NCBI GenBank assembly: GCA_016716605.1
Contig: JADJWA010000001.1
Location: 1,798,001-1,862,000, forward strand
Source of the DNA: Flavobacteriales bacterium
Lineage (GTDB): Bacteria > Bacteroidota > Bacteroidia > Flavobacteriales_F > PHOS-HE28
Direction of reading: 5' to 3'
Length of the DNA stretch: 64,000 nucleotides
The notes under the pieces are model-generated. The model saw nothing but the letters and a program-made list of their open reading frames with translations, was not told the DNA's origin and did not search any database. Position numbers and translations under genes: made by a program. This document shows positions 23,438-31,318 of this stretch, in pieces. Positions within the stretch are counted from its first letter, which is position 1; every line of letters begins with the position of its first letter.

Positions 23438-24343
23438 CTAACCGCGCGCGAGCTGCGCTTCCACCAAGGCGAGCCCTTCTTCGAAGCTTCGCGGGTTCCA
23501 GCCCAATTCGCTCCGCGCTTTATCGATCACGAAGCCTGTCTTCGGTGGCCGCTTGGCCGGCTGGCCCAAGGTGTCGCTCTTCACCGGGGTCACCACCGAG
23601 GTTTCGAGCTTGAAGAAGGCGCCAACCCGCTGAACGAGTTCGAGGATGCTCATGCCATCCGGGCCGCTTAGGTGGTAGATGCCGGTGGCGCTTTGCTTGG
23701 CGATGCGGATGCAGCCATCAGCGAGATCCTCAGCCAGCGTAGGCATCCGCCATTGATCGTCCACCACCTTTATCGACTGGCCTTTCTCCAAGGCTGATTT
23801 CGCCCAAAGGACCACATTGCTCCGGCTCAGCCCTGGGGCCACACCGAACACGATGATGGTGCGCGCGATGCTCCACTTCGCGAGGCCTGAGGACATCACG
23901 AGACGCTCGCCATCCAGCTTGCTGTGTCCATAGACACTGAGCGGAGCCGGCGCATCGTCTTCGCGGTAGGGGCCATTCATCCCATCGAAGATGAAGTCGG
24001 TGCTCAGGAAGATGAAGTGGCTGCCATGCCGCTTGGCCGCCTCGATCAGGTGATGCGTCGCGGTGATGTTCTGCAATCGGCACGCTTCCGGATCGGTCTC
24101 ACAGGCATCCACATTGGTCATGGCCGCGCCGTGGATCACCGCATCGGGACGCGTTGCTTCGAATACGCGATCCACATCGGACCGGATGGTGTAATCAACC
24201 GCATGGTAGCGATTGCCGAGCGGATCGGGCGTGCGGTCCGGTCCGCGTCCGGTGGCGAACAGCTCAACGGCCGCATCGTCGCGCAAGGCGTCTACGAGTT
24301 TCTGACCGAGCAGGCCGTTCGATCCTGTAACGAGAATGCGCAT
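23438..24343 (-). CDS. RmlD-like SDR family sugar nucleotide oxidoreductase
   Basis: A 301-residue extended short-chain dehydrogenase. The NAD(P) loop GSNGLLGQ is at residues 7-14, the catalytic Tyr/Lys pair is in SVYGHSKLDGE, and HGAAMTNVDACETDP plus FLSTDFIFDGMNGPY match dTDP-4-dehydrorhamnose reductase-like proteins. It may reduce a 4-keto-6-deoxy sugar nucleotide, but no other rml gene is nearby, so a more general SDR role remains possible. It is 22 bases downstream of ispF in the same direction, with a candidate promoter box in that spacer. Confidence 0.88.
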   Translation of the reverse strand: MRILVTGSNGLLGQKLVDALRDDAAVELFATGRGPDRTPDPLGNRYHAVDYTIRSDVDRVFEATRPDAVIHGAAMTNVDACETDPEACRLQNITATHHLIEAAKRHGSHFIFLSTDFIFDGMNGPYREDDAPAPLSVYGHSKLDGERLVMSSGLAKWSIARTIIVFGVAPGLSRSNVVLWAKSALEKGQSIKVVDDQWRMPTLAEDLADGCIRIAKQSATGIYHLSGPDGMSILELVQRVGAFFKLETSVVTPVKSDTLGQPAKRPPKTGFVIDKARSELGWNPRSFEEGLALVEAQLARG

Positions 24344-24360
24344 GGGGAATGAATGAGCGG

Positions 24361-24368
24361 CGAAACTA
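24361..24368 (-). promoter_or_regulatory. -7 box (TAGTTTCG) of the RmlD-like gene
   Basis: TAGTTTCG fits TAnnTTTG with one T-to-C change and ends 17 bases before the ATG at 24343. It overlaps the last codon and stop of ispF. Confidence 0.45.
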
Positions 24369-24878
24369 TCCGCTCACCGCTTCCGAACGGTGCACCATCG
24401 CCACGGCATAGGCACAGGCGCCTTCTTCACGGCCCACGAAACCCATCTGTTCGTTGGTGGTGGCCTTGATGCTCACGGCATCTTCAGCAACATGGAGCAA
24501 AGGCGCAATAGCGGCACGCATCGAAGCCGCATGGGGCATCACTTTCGGGCGCTCCATCACCAGCGTGCAGTCCACGTTGCCCACCCGCCAGCCTCTGTCG
24601 TGCAGGAGCTTCACCACGGCTTCGAGCAGGCGCTTGCTATCTGCCCCTTTCCAGGTAGCATCGGTGTTGGGGAAATGCTGGCCGATGTCGCCGAGGCCAA
24701 CGGCGCCGAGCAATGCATCGCACAAGGCATGCAAGAGCACGTCTGCATCGCTGTGGCCATCGAGGCCGCTTTCATGATCGATCCGCACTCCGCCCAGCCA
24801 AAGCTCTCGGCCGACCACTAGTTGGTGCGCGTCGTAACCGAAGCCGATGCGGTAGGGGAGGCTGCCCGATGGGGCCAT
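24366..24878 (-). CDS. ispF: 2-C-methyl-D-erythritol 2,4-cyclodiphosphate synthase
   Basis: A 170-residue enzyme of the MEP isoprenoid pathway that cyclises CDP-ME 2-phosphate with release of CMP. The metal ligands Asp16 and His18 are in GYDAH and His50 in GHSDADVLLHALCDAL. The segment SIKATTNEQMGFVGREEGACAYAVA is the conserved C-terminal region. The ATG at 24878 is preceded by TTG and overlaps the porV stop by one base (TGATG), so translation is probably coupled to porV. Confidence 0.95.
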   Translation of the reverse strand: MAPSGSLPYRIGFGYDAHQLVVGRELWLGGVRIDHESGLDGHSDADVLLHALCDALLGAVGLGDIGQHFPNTDATWKGADSKRLLEAVVKLLHDRGWRVGNVDCTLVMERPKVMPHAASMRAAIAPLLHVAEDAVSIKATTNEQMGFVGREEGACAYAVAMVHRSEAVSG

Positions 24879-26167
24879 CAACCGGCCTTCTTCTTGGAGC
24901 CCTTGCCATCGAACACGAAGCCCAGCGTGAAGCGGAGCGTGTTGGCCAGCGGGCTGCGTTGCTGGTTGGCGATCAGGTAGCTCATGTCGAGGGCGAACTT
25001 GCTGTAGCGCAGGCCCAATCCCACAGTGAAGTACTGCCGGTTGCCCTTATTGAAGTGCTCGTGGAAGTAGCCCGCGCGGAAAGCGAACTGCTTGTCGTAC
25101 CAGTACTCGAGGCCGCCGGCCAGGTTGATCTCCTGCAATTCCTCGCGGCGCTTGCTGCCTTCATAGACCGTGTAGGCCGAGCTGTCCGCGTTCCATTCAC
25201 CGAAGCCGGGTGCATCGCTGAAACTGCCGAAGATGCCTTCGGCCACGCCCACGTTAGGATTGCGGCCGCTGGCCACCAGGAACTCACCGGTGGCTGGATC
25301 TCTCTCCTTGGGATCGTAGATCGGCGGGGTGGGCACCAGGAGCTTATTGGCGTCGATGTTCACGGTGAGGCTGTTGTACTCATCGAGGTTCACGGTGAGC
25401 GCAGGCCCGAGGCGTAGGTTGATGGGGATGAAGTCCTTGTTGGCCGATGAGGTATAGCTCATCTTGGCGCCCACGTTGCTCACATTGAGGCCGAATGCGA
25501 AGGTGGCGTCCTTCTCGCCGAGTTGTATCTCCGGCTTCTGGTAGAAGAAGCTCACATCGGCCGCCACGCTCTGCCCCGCCTTGCTGTTGGCGCCCTGCAC
25601 GCTGATGCCGCCGGTCAGGTTGCTGTTGATGTAGCGGATCGCGATGCCGCCTCCGAAGTAGTCACTGAACTTCTGCGCGAAGGCCACATCAATGGCGAAC
25701 TCGGCCGGTTTGAACTCGCGGATGGTGCTGCCATTGATGTCCGTGAAGGTGATGCTGCCCAAGTTGAAGTAGCGCAGGCTGCCGCCGATGGCGCTGCGAT
25801 CGTTCGCGAGCTTCTTGTAGCCGGTCACGTACGCCAGGCTCATGTCGGGCACCAGCTTGCGCAGCCATGGGCTGTAGCTGATGCTGAACTCGCCCTCCTT
25901 GTCCGCGAAGGCGAGCTTCGAGGGGTTCCAGTGGATCGAGTTCGCATCCGGCGACACCGCTACCCCCGCATCGCCCATGCCGCCCGCGCGGCTGTCCACG
26001 CTGATCATCAGGAAGGGTACCGCCGTGGTGATGGTGTTCATGTTGCCCTCCTTGCAGTCACGGCCATTGATCTGGTTCACGCAGGCGTTGTTCTGGGAAG
26101 AAGCGCGAGCCGAGAGCAGGAGCAACGGTGCGGCGAGCAGCGGCTTATGGAGGGAGCGGAGAATCAT
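24878..26167 (-). CDS. porV: Type IX secretion outer-membrane protein PorV
   Basis: A 429-residue outer-membrane beta-barrel of the FadL-like LptO/PorV family. It starts at 26167 with signal peptide MILRSLHKPLLAAPLLLLSARASSQ. The motif AVPFLMISVDSRAGGMGDAGVAVSPDANSI in short pieces (SRAGGMGDAG, DANSIHWNPSKL) is diagnostic. PorV carries T9SS cargo from the translocon to the attachment complex and works with the sortase PorU, encoded directly upstream. The C-terminus ends in a strand (NTLRFTLGFVFDG) plus a basic tail. A box TATATTCG lies 22 bases before the start, inside the 3' end of porU. Confidence 0.95.
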   Translation of the reverse strand: MILRSLHKPLLAAPLLLLSARASSQNNACVNQINGRDCKEGNMNTITTAVPFLMISVDSRAGGMGDAGVAVSPDANSIHWNPSKLAFADKEGEFSISYSPWLRKLVPDMSLAYVTGYKKLANDRSAIGGSLRYFNLGSITFTDINGSTIREFKPAEFAIDVAFAQKFSDYFGGGIAIRYINSNLTGGISVQGANSKAGQSVAADVSFFYQKPEIQLGEKDATFAFGLNVSNVGAKMSYTSSANKDFIPINLRLGPALTVNLDEYNSLTVNIDANKLLVPTPPIYDPKERDPATGEFLVASGRNPNVGVAEGIFGSFSDAPGFGEWNADSSAYTVYEGSKRREELQEINLAGGLEYWYDKQFAFRAGYFHEHFNKGNRQYFTVGLGLRYSKFALDMSYLIANQQRSPLANTLRFTLGFVFDGKGSKKKAG

Positions 26168-26189
26168 CGTGCGGTCGTGGAAAGCGGTG

Positions 26190-26197
26190 CGAATATA
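26190..26197 (-). promoter_or_regulatory. -7 box (TATATTCG) of porV
   Basis: TATATTCG fits TAnnTTTG with one T-to-C change and ends 22 bases before the porV ATG, in the 53-base spacer after porU. It would let porV-ispF be expressed apart from porU. Confidence 0.45.
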
Positions 26198-26220
26198 CTG
26201 GCGGTGCAGGGCTTGGCGGG

Positions 26221-29200
26221 TCAGCGGAGGATCACGAGTTTCTCGAATTGCTCGGCCTTGGCGCCATCGGGGGCGGCCACGCTGAGGCGGTACACATAAA
26301 CCCCGCGCCCGAGGTTGTCGCCGAAGTCGTCGCGGCCGTCCCAAGCGAGGGGTTCGGTGCGGAATCCATCACAGGTGAGGCGGCGGTTCAAGGTCTTCAC
26401 CAATCGTCCGCTCACGGTGAACACCTGGACCTGGGCCTCGAGCGTGTTGCACGGGCGATTGTGCTCGAAGTAGAACTCGGTGCGCGTAGTGAAAGGATTG
26501 GGGTAGTTGAGCACGTGCGCAAGGGCCAGCTCCGCGCTGGAGGCCACCACGAATTCAGTGCTCTTCTCACTGCTGTTATTGTGCGTGTCCCAAGCCTTCA
26601 CGGTGAGGGTGTGGGGGCCATCGGCGAGCTTGCCGAAGCGGTAGCGCACCTGGCCGCTCTTGTAGGTGTCCATATCCGACTCATAAAGGTCGTTGAGCAC
26701 GATGGCCTGCTCGGTGTTCTCGTCCAGTGTGGCCAACAGGTCGTGTCCGATGCTGGAGCCCACGGTGTTGATGCCGTTCTCATCGAAGATCTTCGCGAAG
26801 AGCAAGGGCGTTTCATTGGTGATCCCCCCGCGCACGAAGCGCTCATCGTTCAGGTACACCTCGATCCGTGGGCCTGTGCCATCGAGCGGGGCATCATCGG
26901 AGGTGCCGCCCACGATGGGGTCGTTGTCGTAGCCACTGGCGTTGTCTGAGAGGCTCTCCGCGTAACAGGCCACGCGCCCCTTGCCGAACTGGTAATTAAT
27001 GTCCTTGGGCACCACGAAGGTGAAGCTGAAGCTGCCATTGGTAACGGAAGCGCGGCCTCGGTAGATCACATTCTTGCGCACCTTGAAGGCGAATGGCCCG
27101 CCACCATCGTTGGAAAGGGTGTTCTGTGAGGTTTGCTTGTCATACACGATGGGCACCACAACGCCATTGAAATCCTGCATCGGCTGCCCATTGCCATCGT
27201 CAACGAATCCGGTGATACGCACCACGCTGAGCGCCTTGAGCGTGTCGATCGGTTGGCCGAGCGTATCGGAGAGCGCGGTGATCTCAATGCGCTTGCGAGG
27301 ATTGGCCATGCGCATGCTGGGGTCGCCGAGCAGGCTGAAGTTGCGATGATTGCGCAGGTTGGGCTGTTCGGTGGCGATGTCGCGCTTGGTGTACCTGAAG
27401 GCATCGCCGATGCGGGCTTCGCGACCGAGCTCGTCCAAGGGCTCGAAGATGTGGTCGTAGTAGAAGTTGGCCAGCTTGAAGTTCTGGCTGGAGTAAGCCA
27501 GGCGCGTGGTGGTCATCAAGGCCACCCCGCCACCGCTCGGATTGAGCAGTACGAATTCGCCGGCGGAGGTGCGGCCTGGATCGTCCCAGCGGCTGAATTC
27601 GCAGGTGGCGGTCATGAAGATCGGCAAGCGGTCCTTGTTCGACCATTCCAGGATGGTGGTGTTGTCGAGCAGGCGCTCGTGCGCCCAGCCCACCTCGCCG
27701 CCATGGCCGATGTAATTCACCACCAAAGCGCCTTTCTGCACTTTGTCGCGCAGGTCTATCGTGGCTTGCGGATAGCGCTGGCCGCCCGGAGTGGCCACTT
27801 GCTGGTAGGCGTCAAGGTAGATCTTGTCCACGTTCAGGTTCGGATGCTCGCGGTCCACGCGGCGCGCGAGGGAATCACTCTGATCCATGTGAATCACGCC
27901 CTCGAAGCCATCGCCGGTCTGGTCGTCGCTCACGAAGAGCACATGCGTGCGCCAATCCGCGATTCCGCCATCGCCATCGTTGCCGCAGCTGCCGCCGGTG
28001 GTCGGGATGCCGCGCAGCGCGTCATAGCCCAGGATCTTGTCCACTACCTGGCGGGCCTGTTCTGCGGTGTGCGTGATGATGCGGCCCACGCCGATGTCCA
28101 CCAGGTCGCCCGTGCCTTCACCTTCATTCTCATCGAGCAGGCCGAAGTAGTCGTCGGAAGTGTATGATTTCGAAAAGTCAACGGCATCAGCAGTCTGGTA
28201 GCTCGGGATGATGTTCTGGTTGCTGGCGCTCATCGATATGTTGTTGTACGAGCCATCGCCGAAGAGCAATAAGTAGCGTGGAAGCAGTTCAGGAGCGTCG
28301 TCGCCCGCCCGGTCGTAAAGCATCCGCATGTAGCGTTTGATGGCCGTAGCGTCTCGCATGCCGCCGGAGAATTCGTTGAATACCTGCTGCGGGGTAACGA
28401 CCTTCACGGTCAAGCCCTCGCTAATGCGCCGGTCTGCCACACGCTGCGCTTGCGTCAGGAACGACTGAGGGCTCACGATCACCAGGTCGGTAGGCAACGT
28501 TGTGGCGTGGAGGTCCTGGTTCGGCACCCGCCCGACCACGGTGGGGCTCAGGTAGTTCGCGTCGCGGAAGGCGATGAATTCCCGGAGGCTCTCCGTGGCG
28601 AGCCTGAATGTTTTCTGGTTGCCCGTGGTTGCATACTGCACCGCCAAGGGGCTTGCAGGGTCGGTAATGTCCCAGATCCGCTGGGCTTGCTGCGCCTGAT
28701 CGATCACGAAATCGCTCACCTCGCCCGGGCCAACTGATGCGAGCGACCGGAATGGCAGCTGATCGCCGCTCATGCGCAGTTCGCGCACGCAGTTGAGGCG
28801 CAGGTAATTCATCCATCCCACGGAGCTCACAGGATCGAACTTATTGAAGGTGACCGTGATCGGCAGGTTGTTCCCGCCCGAATTCCATGTGAAGGTCTGG
28901 CAGGCCTCGCGGGCCACTGCGCCGGTGGGGCTGTTGGTGATGCCTTGCACCTGAAGCGTCCCCGAGAATCCGCTGGTGGAGTTGATGCTGAACGAGCTGT
29001 AATTCTGTACGCTGCCGCTGTTGTAGGTGCGAGCGGCGACGCAGACATCGAGTGTCACGGGCACATCGGCTGCAAGGTTGGGCACATCGAAACCGTATGA
29101 GTATGTGGTGACCAGGTCGTAAGCCTCTGCGAACCACGTGCGGCCGCTCTTGATCAGATTCACCAAGTCCCGGTCGATCACCTGGCGTTCGTTGAACCGG

Positions 29201-30132
29201 GTAACGGTCTGTGTCGGCGCATCGTCGGTAGAGATCACCGTTGCGATGCGGACCGGCGGCTCAACATCGATGCCGATGAAGTACGTGGCAGAATCCGTGT
29301 AGACATGCTTGGTGTGGCTGAACAGGTCTCCGTTCTGGGTCCAGCGCAGTGGCCCATTGGCATAGAACAAGAGGTAGTCCCCCGATCCGAAGGATCCGTC
29401 ACCGCCATCCACCACCTCCACCGCGTGGGTCTTCAGGTCGGTGGGCACCGGAATGCTATTCACGAAAGGGAGGAGCCCCTGGTTGTTGCCATACACATTC
29501 AGCTGATCACTGGCCAAACCAGATACGTTCACGCCCAATTGGCGTAGGAAATCGTAAGTGATCCTGTACACGCCATCCTTCGCCACGGTGAATCTGTACC
29601 AATCCCCTGTTTGCAGCATCGAATGATCGGGGTAGTCGTTCTTGCGCGAGCCGCTCCGCGCCTCATTGGACTCTACCCATTCATATCGGAAACGCTGAAG
29701 CCGCTCCGGTGATCCGGTATTCGGATTCCGCCTGAATGGCACTACTGAGATCAGGAGGTGCGGCTGCTTGCGCTGATAGCTTACCCGGGCATGCACCTCA
29801 GGTTCCACGCCGGCCGCATTCAGCCATGGCCATTTACGGAGTTCGGCGCCGCTGACCGTCGTGTACTCGGCATCAACTACCCGTGCACCGGCTATCCGAG
29901 AGCCCTTGTTCAGCGGCAGGACTTCAACATGGACAGGCAATCCGTCCTTCTCGAGGTCGATTTCGCCGCTCTTGAGGGCCGGAACCTGATCCAATGCAGC
30001 TCCGGAAAGGTCGGTGGAAGCCTTCGCGGGCATCTCCCAGATCAGGTTTCGCCACGGATCGAGCTGGGCTGAAATTGAGCTCCAGGCGGCGAGCATCAAC
30101 GCAATGGCAGTGGTTCGCGGGTGCGTGTTCAT
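26221..30132 (-). CDS. porU: Type IX secretion sortase PorU
   Basis: A 1303-residue surface cysteine protease that cleaves the C-terminal signal of T9SS cargo and attaches it to the cell surface. Signal peptide: MNTHPRTTAIALMLAAWSSISAQ. The peptidase C25 domain covers about residues 540-900, with the catalytic pair His810 (NYIGHGGEVGW) and Cys844 (TATCEFSRWDD), 34 residues apart as in gingipains. The C-terminus (from NYPNPFTTRTEF) is a FlgD/T9SS type A-like sorting domain, ending GVYVYRLSVAAPDG and KLVILR, as expected for PorU. The start is the ATG at 30132, preceded by TTG. Its length is close to other PorU proteins. Confidence 0.96.
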   Translation of the reverse strand: MNTHPRTTAIALMLAAWSSISAQLDPWRNLIWEMPAKASTDLSGAALDQVPALKSGEIDLEKDGLPVHVEVLPLNKGSRIAGARVVDAEYTTVSGAELRKWPWLNAAGVEPEVHARVSYQRKQPHLLISVVPFRRNPNTGSPERLQRFRYEWVESNEARSGSRKNDYPDHSMLQTGDWYRFTVAKDGVYRITYDFLRQLGVNVSGLASDQLNVYGNNQGLLPFVNSIPVPTDLKTHAVEVVDGGDGSFGSGDYLLFYANGPLRWTQNGDLFSHTKHVYTDSATYFIGIDVEPPVRIATVISTDDAPTQTVTRFNERQVIDRDLVNLIKSGRTWFAEAYDLVTTYSYGFDVPNLAADVPVTLDVCVAARTYNSGSVQNYSSFSINSTSGFSGTLQVQGITNSPTGAVAREACQTFTWNSGGNNLPITVTFNKFDPVSSVGWMNYLRLNCVRELRMSGDQLPFRSLASVGPGEVSDFVIDQAQQAQRIWDITDPASPLAVQYATTGNQKTFRLATESLREFIAFRDANYLSPTVVGRVPNQDLHATTLPTDLVIVSPQSFLTQAQRVADRRISEGLTVKVVTPQQVFNEFSGGMRDATAIKRYMRMLYDRAGDDAPELLPRYLLLFGDGSYNNISMSASNQNIIPSYQTADAVDFSKSYTSDDYFGLLDENEGEGTGDLVDIGVGRIITHTAEQARQVVDKILGYDALRGIPTTGGSCGNDGDGGIADWRTHVLFVSDDQTGDGFEGVIHMDQSDSLARRVDREHPNLNVDKIYLDAYQQVATPGGQRYPQATIDLRDKVQKGALVVNYIGHGGEVGWAHERLLDNTTILEWSNKDRLPIFMTATCEFSRWDDPGRTSAGEFVLLNPSGGGVALMTTTRLAYSSQNFKLANFYYDHIFEPLDELGREARIGDAFRYTKRDIATEQPNLRNHRNFSLLGDPSMRMANPRKRIEITALSDTLGQPIDTLKALSVVRITGFVDDGNGQPMQDFNGVVVPIVYDKQTSQNTLSNDGGGPFAFKVRKNVIYRGRASVTNGSFSFTFVVPKDINYQFGKGRVACYAESLSDNASGYDNDPIVGGTSDDAPLDGTGPRIEVYLNDERFVRGGITNETPLLFAKIFDENGINTVGSSIGHDLLATLDENTEQAIVLNDLYESDMDTYKSGQVRYRFGKLADGPHTLTVKAWDTHNNSSEKSTEFVVASSAELALAHVLNYPNPFTTRTEFYFEHNRPCNTLEAQVQVFTVSGRLVKTLNRRLTCDGFRTEPLAWDGRDDFGDNLGRGVYVYRLSVAAPDGAKAEQFEKLVILR

Positions 30133-30176
30133 CAAGGCGCAATCAACAGGTTTTCAACATTTCGAAACCAAGTTAC

Positions 30177-30184
30177 TACCTTCG
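30177..30184 (+). promoter_or_regulatory. -7 box (TACCTTCG) before the porP/sprF-like gene
   Basis: TACCTTCG lies in the 177-base divergent spacer between porU and the porP/sprF-like gene. It ends 125 bases before the ATG, implying a longer leader than at most genes here. No comparably good box faces porU. Confidence 0.35.
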
Positions 30185-30309
30185 ACCCTTGGCTTTCGGG
30201 CAGGGGACCAACGGCCTTGGGCGAGCAATATTGCCAAGGTCTTCGGAACCGGTTCGGGAGGGTTCCGTATAATTGGCGCTTGCAGTTGGCCCTTGACCGC
30301 AATAGGAGC

Positions 30310-31287
30310 ATGAATAGAAGCACTTCTTGGCGCGCGCGCGTTGGACTCGCTTGGTCGATGCTGGTTGGGCTTGCCGTTCAGGCCCAGGATCCGCAATTCA
30401 CTCAGTTCTACGCGAATCCACTGTACCTGAATCCGGCGTTCGCCGGCACCGCGCGCTGCCCCCGGGTGGTGCTCAACTACCGGAACCAATGGCCCGCCCT
30501 CACGGGCACATTCGTGACCACAAGTGCCAGCTATGATCAGCACATCGATGCGATGCAGGGGGGGCTCGGGTTCCTCGTGACCAATGACCAAGCCGGGCAA
30601 GGCACGCTGAGCACCACCACGGTCAGCGGGATCTACTCCTACCAGCAGCCCATCTCGCGGAAGTTCTCCCTAAAGGCCGGTTTCCAGGCCACCTACTTCC
30701 AGAAATCGCTCGATTGGAGCAAGCTCACCTTCGGTGATCAGATCGACCCCCGCCGGGGCTTCATCTACAACACCAATGATGTTCCTCGCGGAGGCCGGGT
30801 GGGCAATGCGGACTTCAGCGCTGGTCTGTTGGGGTATACGGACATCTATTTCGTGGGCTTCGCGGTTCATCACCTCACCCAGCCGAACGAGTCGCTCATC
30901 GTGGGCACCAGCAGGCTCCCCATGAAGATCACCGGGCATGCCGGTGCAGCCATACCCGTGGGCATGCGCGGCAAGTACGGCGATGCGCGCACCAAGATCT
31001 CGCCGAACGTACTTTATCAGCAACAAGCCGCGTTCCGTCAATTGAACCTGGGCATGTACGTTGACCACGGCCCCATCACGGCCGGGGTCTGGTACCGCAC
31101 CCGCGATTCGTTCATCATGCTCATCGGCTTCCATACCGAGAAGTTCAAGTTCGGATACAGCTACGACCTCACCACCAGCAAGCTGACCACGCGCACGGCC
31201 GGGTCGCATGAGGTGAGCATGCAGCTGCAATTCAAGTGCAAGCCCAAGAAGCGGCGGTTCCGCGTGGTGGCCTGCCCCACGTTCTGA
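30310..31287 (+). CDS. PorP/SprF family type IX secretion membrane protein
   Basis: A 325-residue outer-membrane protein. Signal peptide (about 1-25, ending AVQAQ) then the family signature DPQFTQFYANPLYLNPAFAGT, which defines PorP/SprF. The rest is a set of beta strands ending in a basic tail (KCKPKKRRFRVVACPTF). These proteins assist export or anchoring of specific T9SS cargo, usually an adhesin encoded next door; no giant adhesin is adjacent here. The ATG at 30310 is preceded by AGGAG with one intervening base, the only strong Shine-Dalgarno-like sequence noticed in the window. It precedes gldJ by 31 bases and faces away from porU. Confidence 0.92.
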   Translation: MNRSTSWRARVGLAWSMLVGLAVQAQDPQFTQFYANPLYLNPAFAGTARCPRVVLNYRNQWPALTGTFVTTSASYDQHIDAMQGGLGFLVTNDQAGQGTLSTTTVSGIYSYQQPISRKFSLKAGFQATYFQKSLDWSKLTFGDQIDPRRGFIYNTNDVPRGGRVGNADFSAGLLGYTDIYFVGFAVHHLTQPNESLIVGTSRLPMKITGHAGAAIPVGMRGKYGDARTKISPNVLYQQQAAFRQLNLGMYVDHGPITAGVWYRTRDSFIMLIGFHTEKFKFGYSYDLTTSKLTTRTAGSHEVSMQLQFKCKPKKRRFRVVACPTF

Positions 31288-31318
31288 TCCGCGTCACACC
31301 GAAAAACACTCCAAGCAC

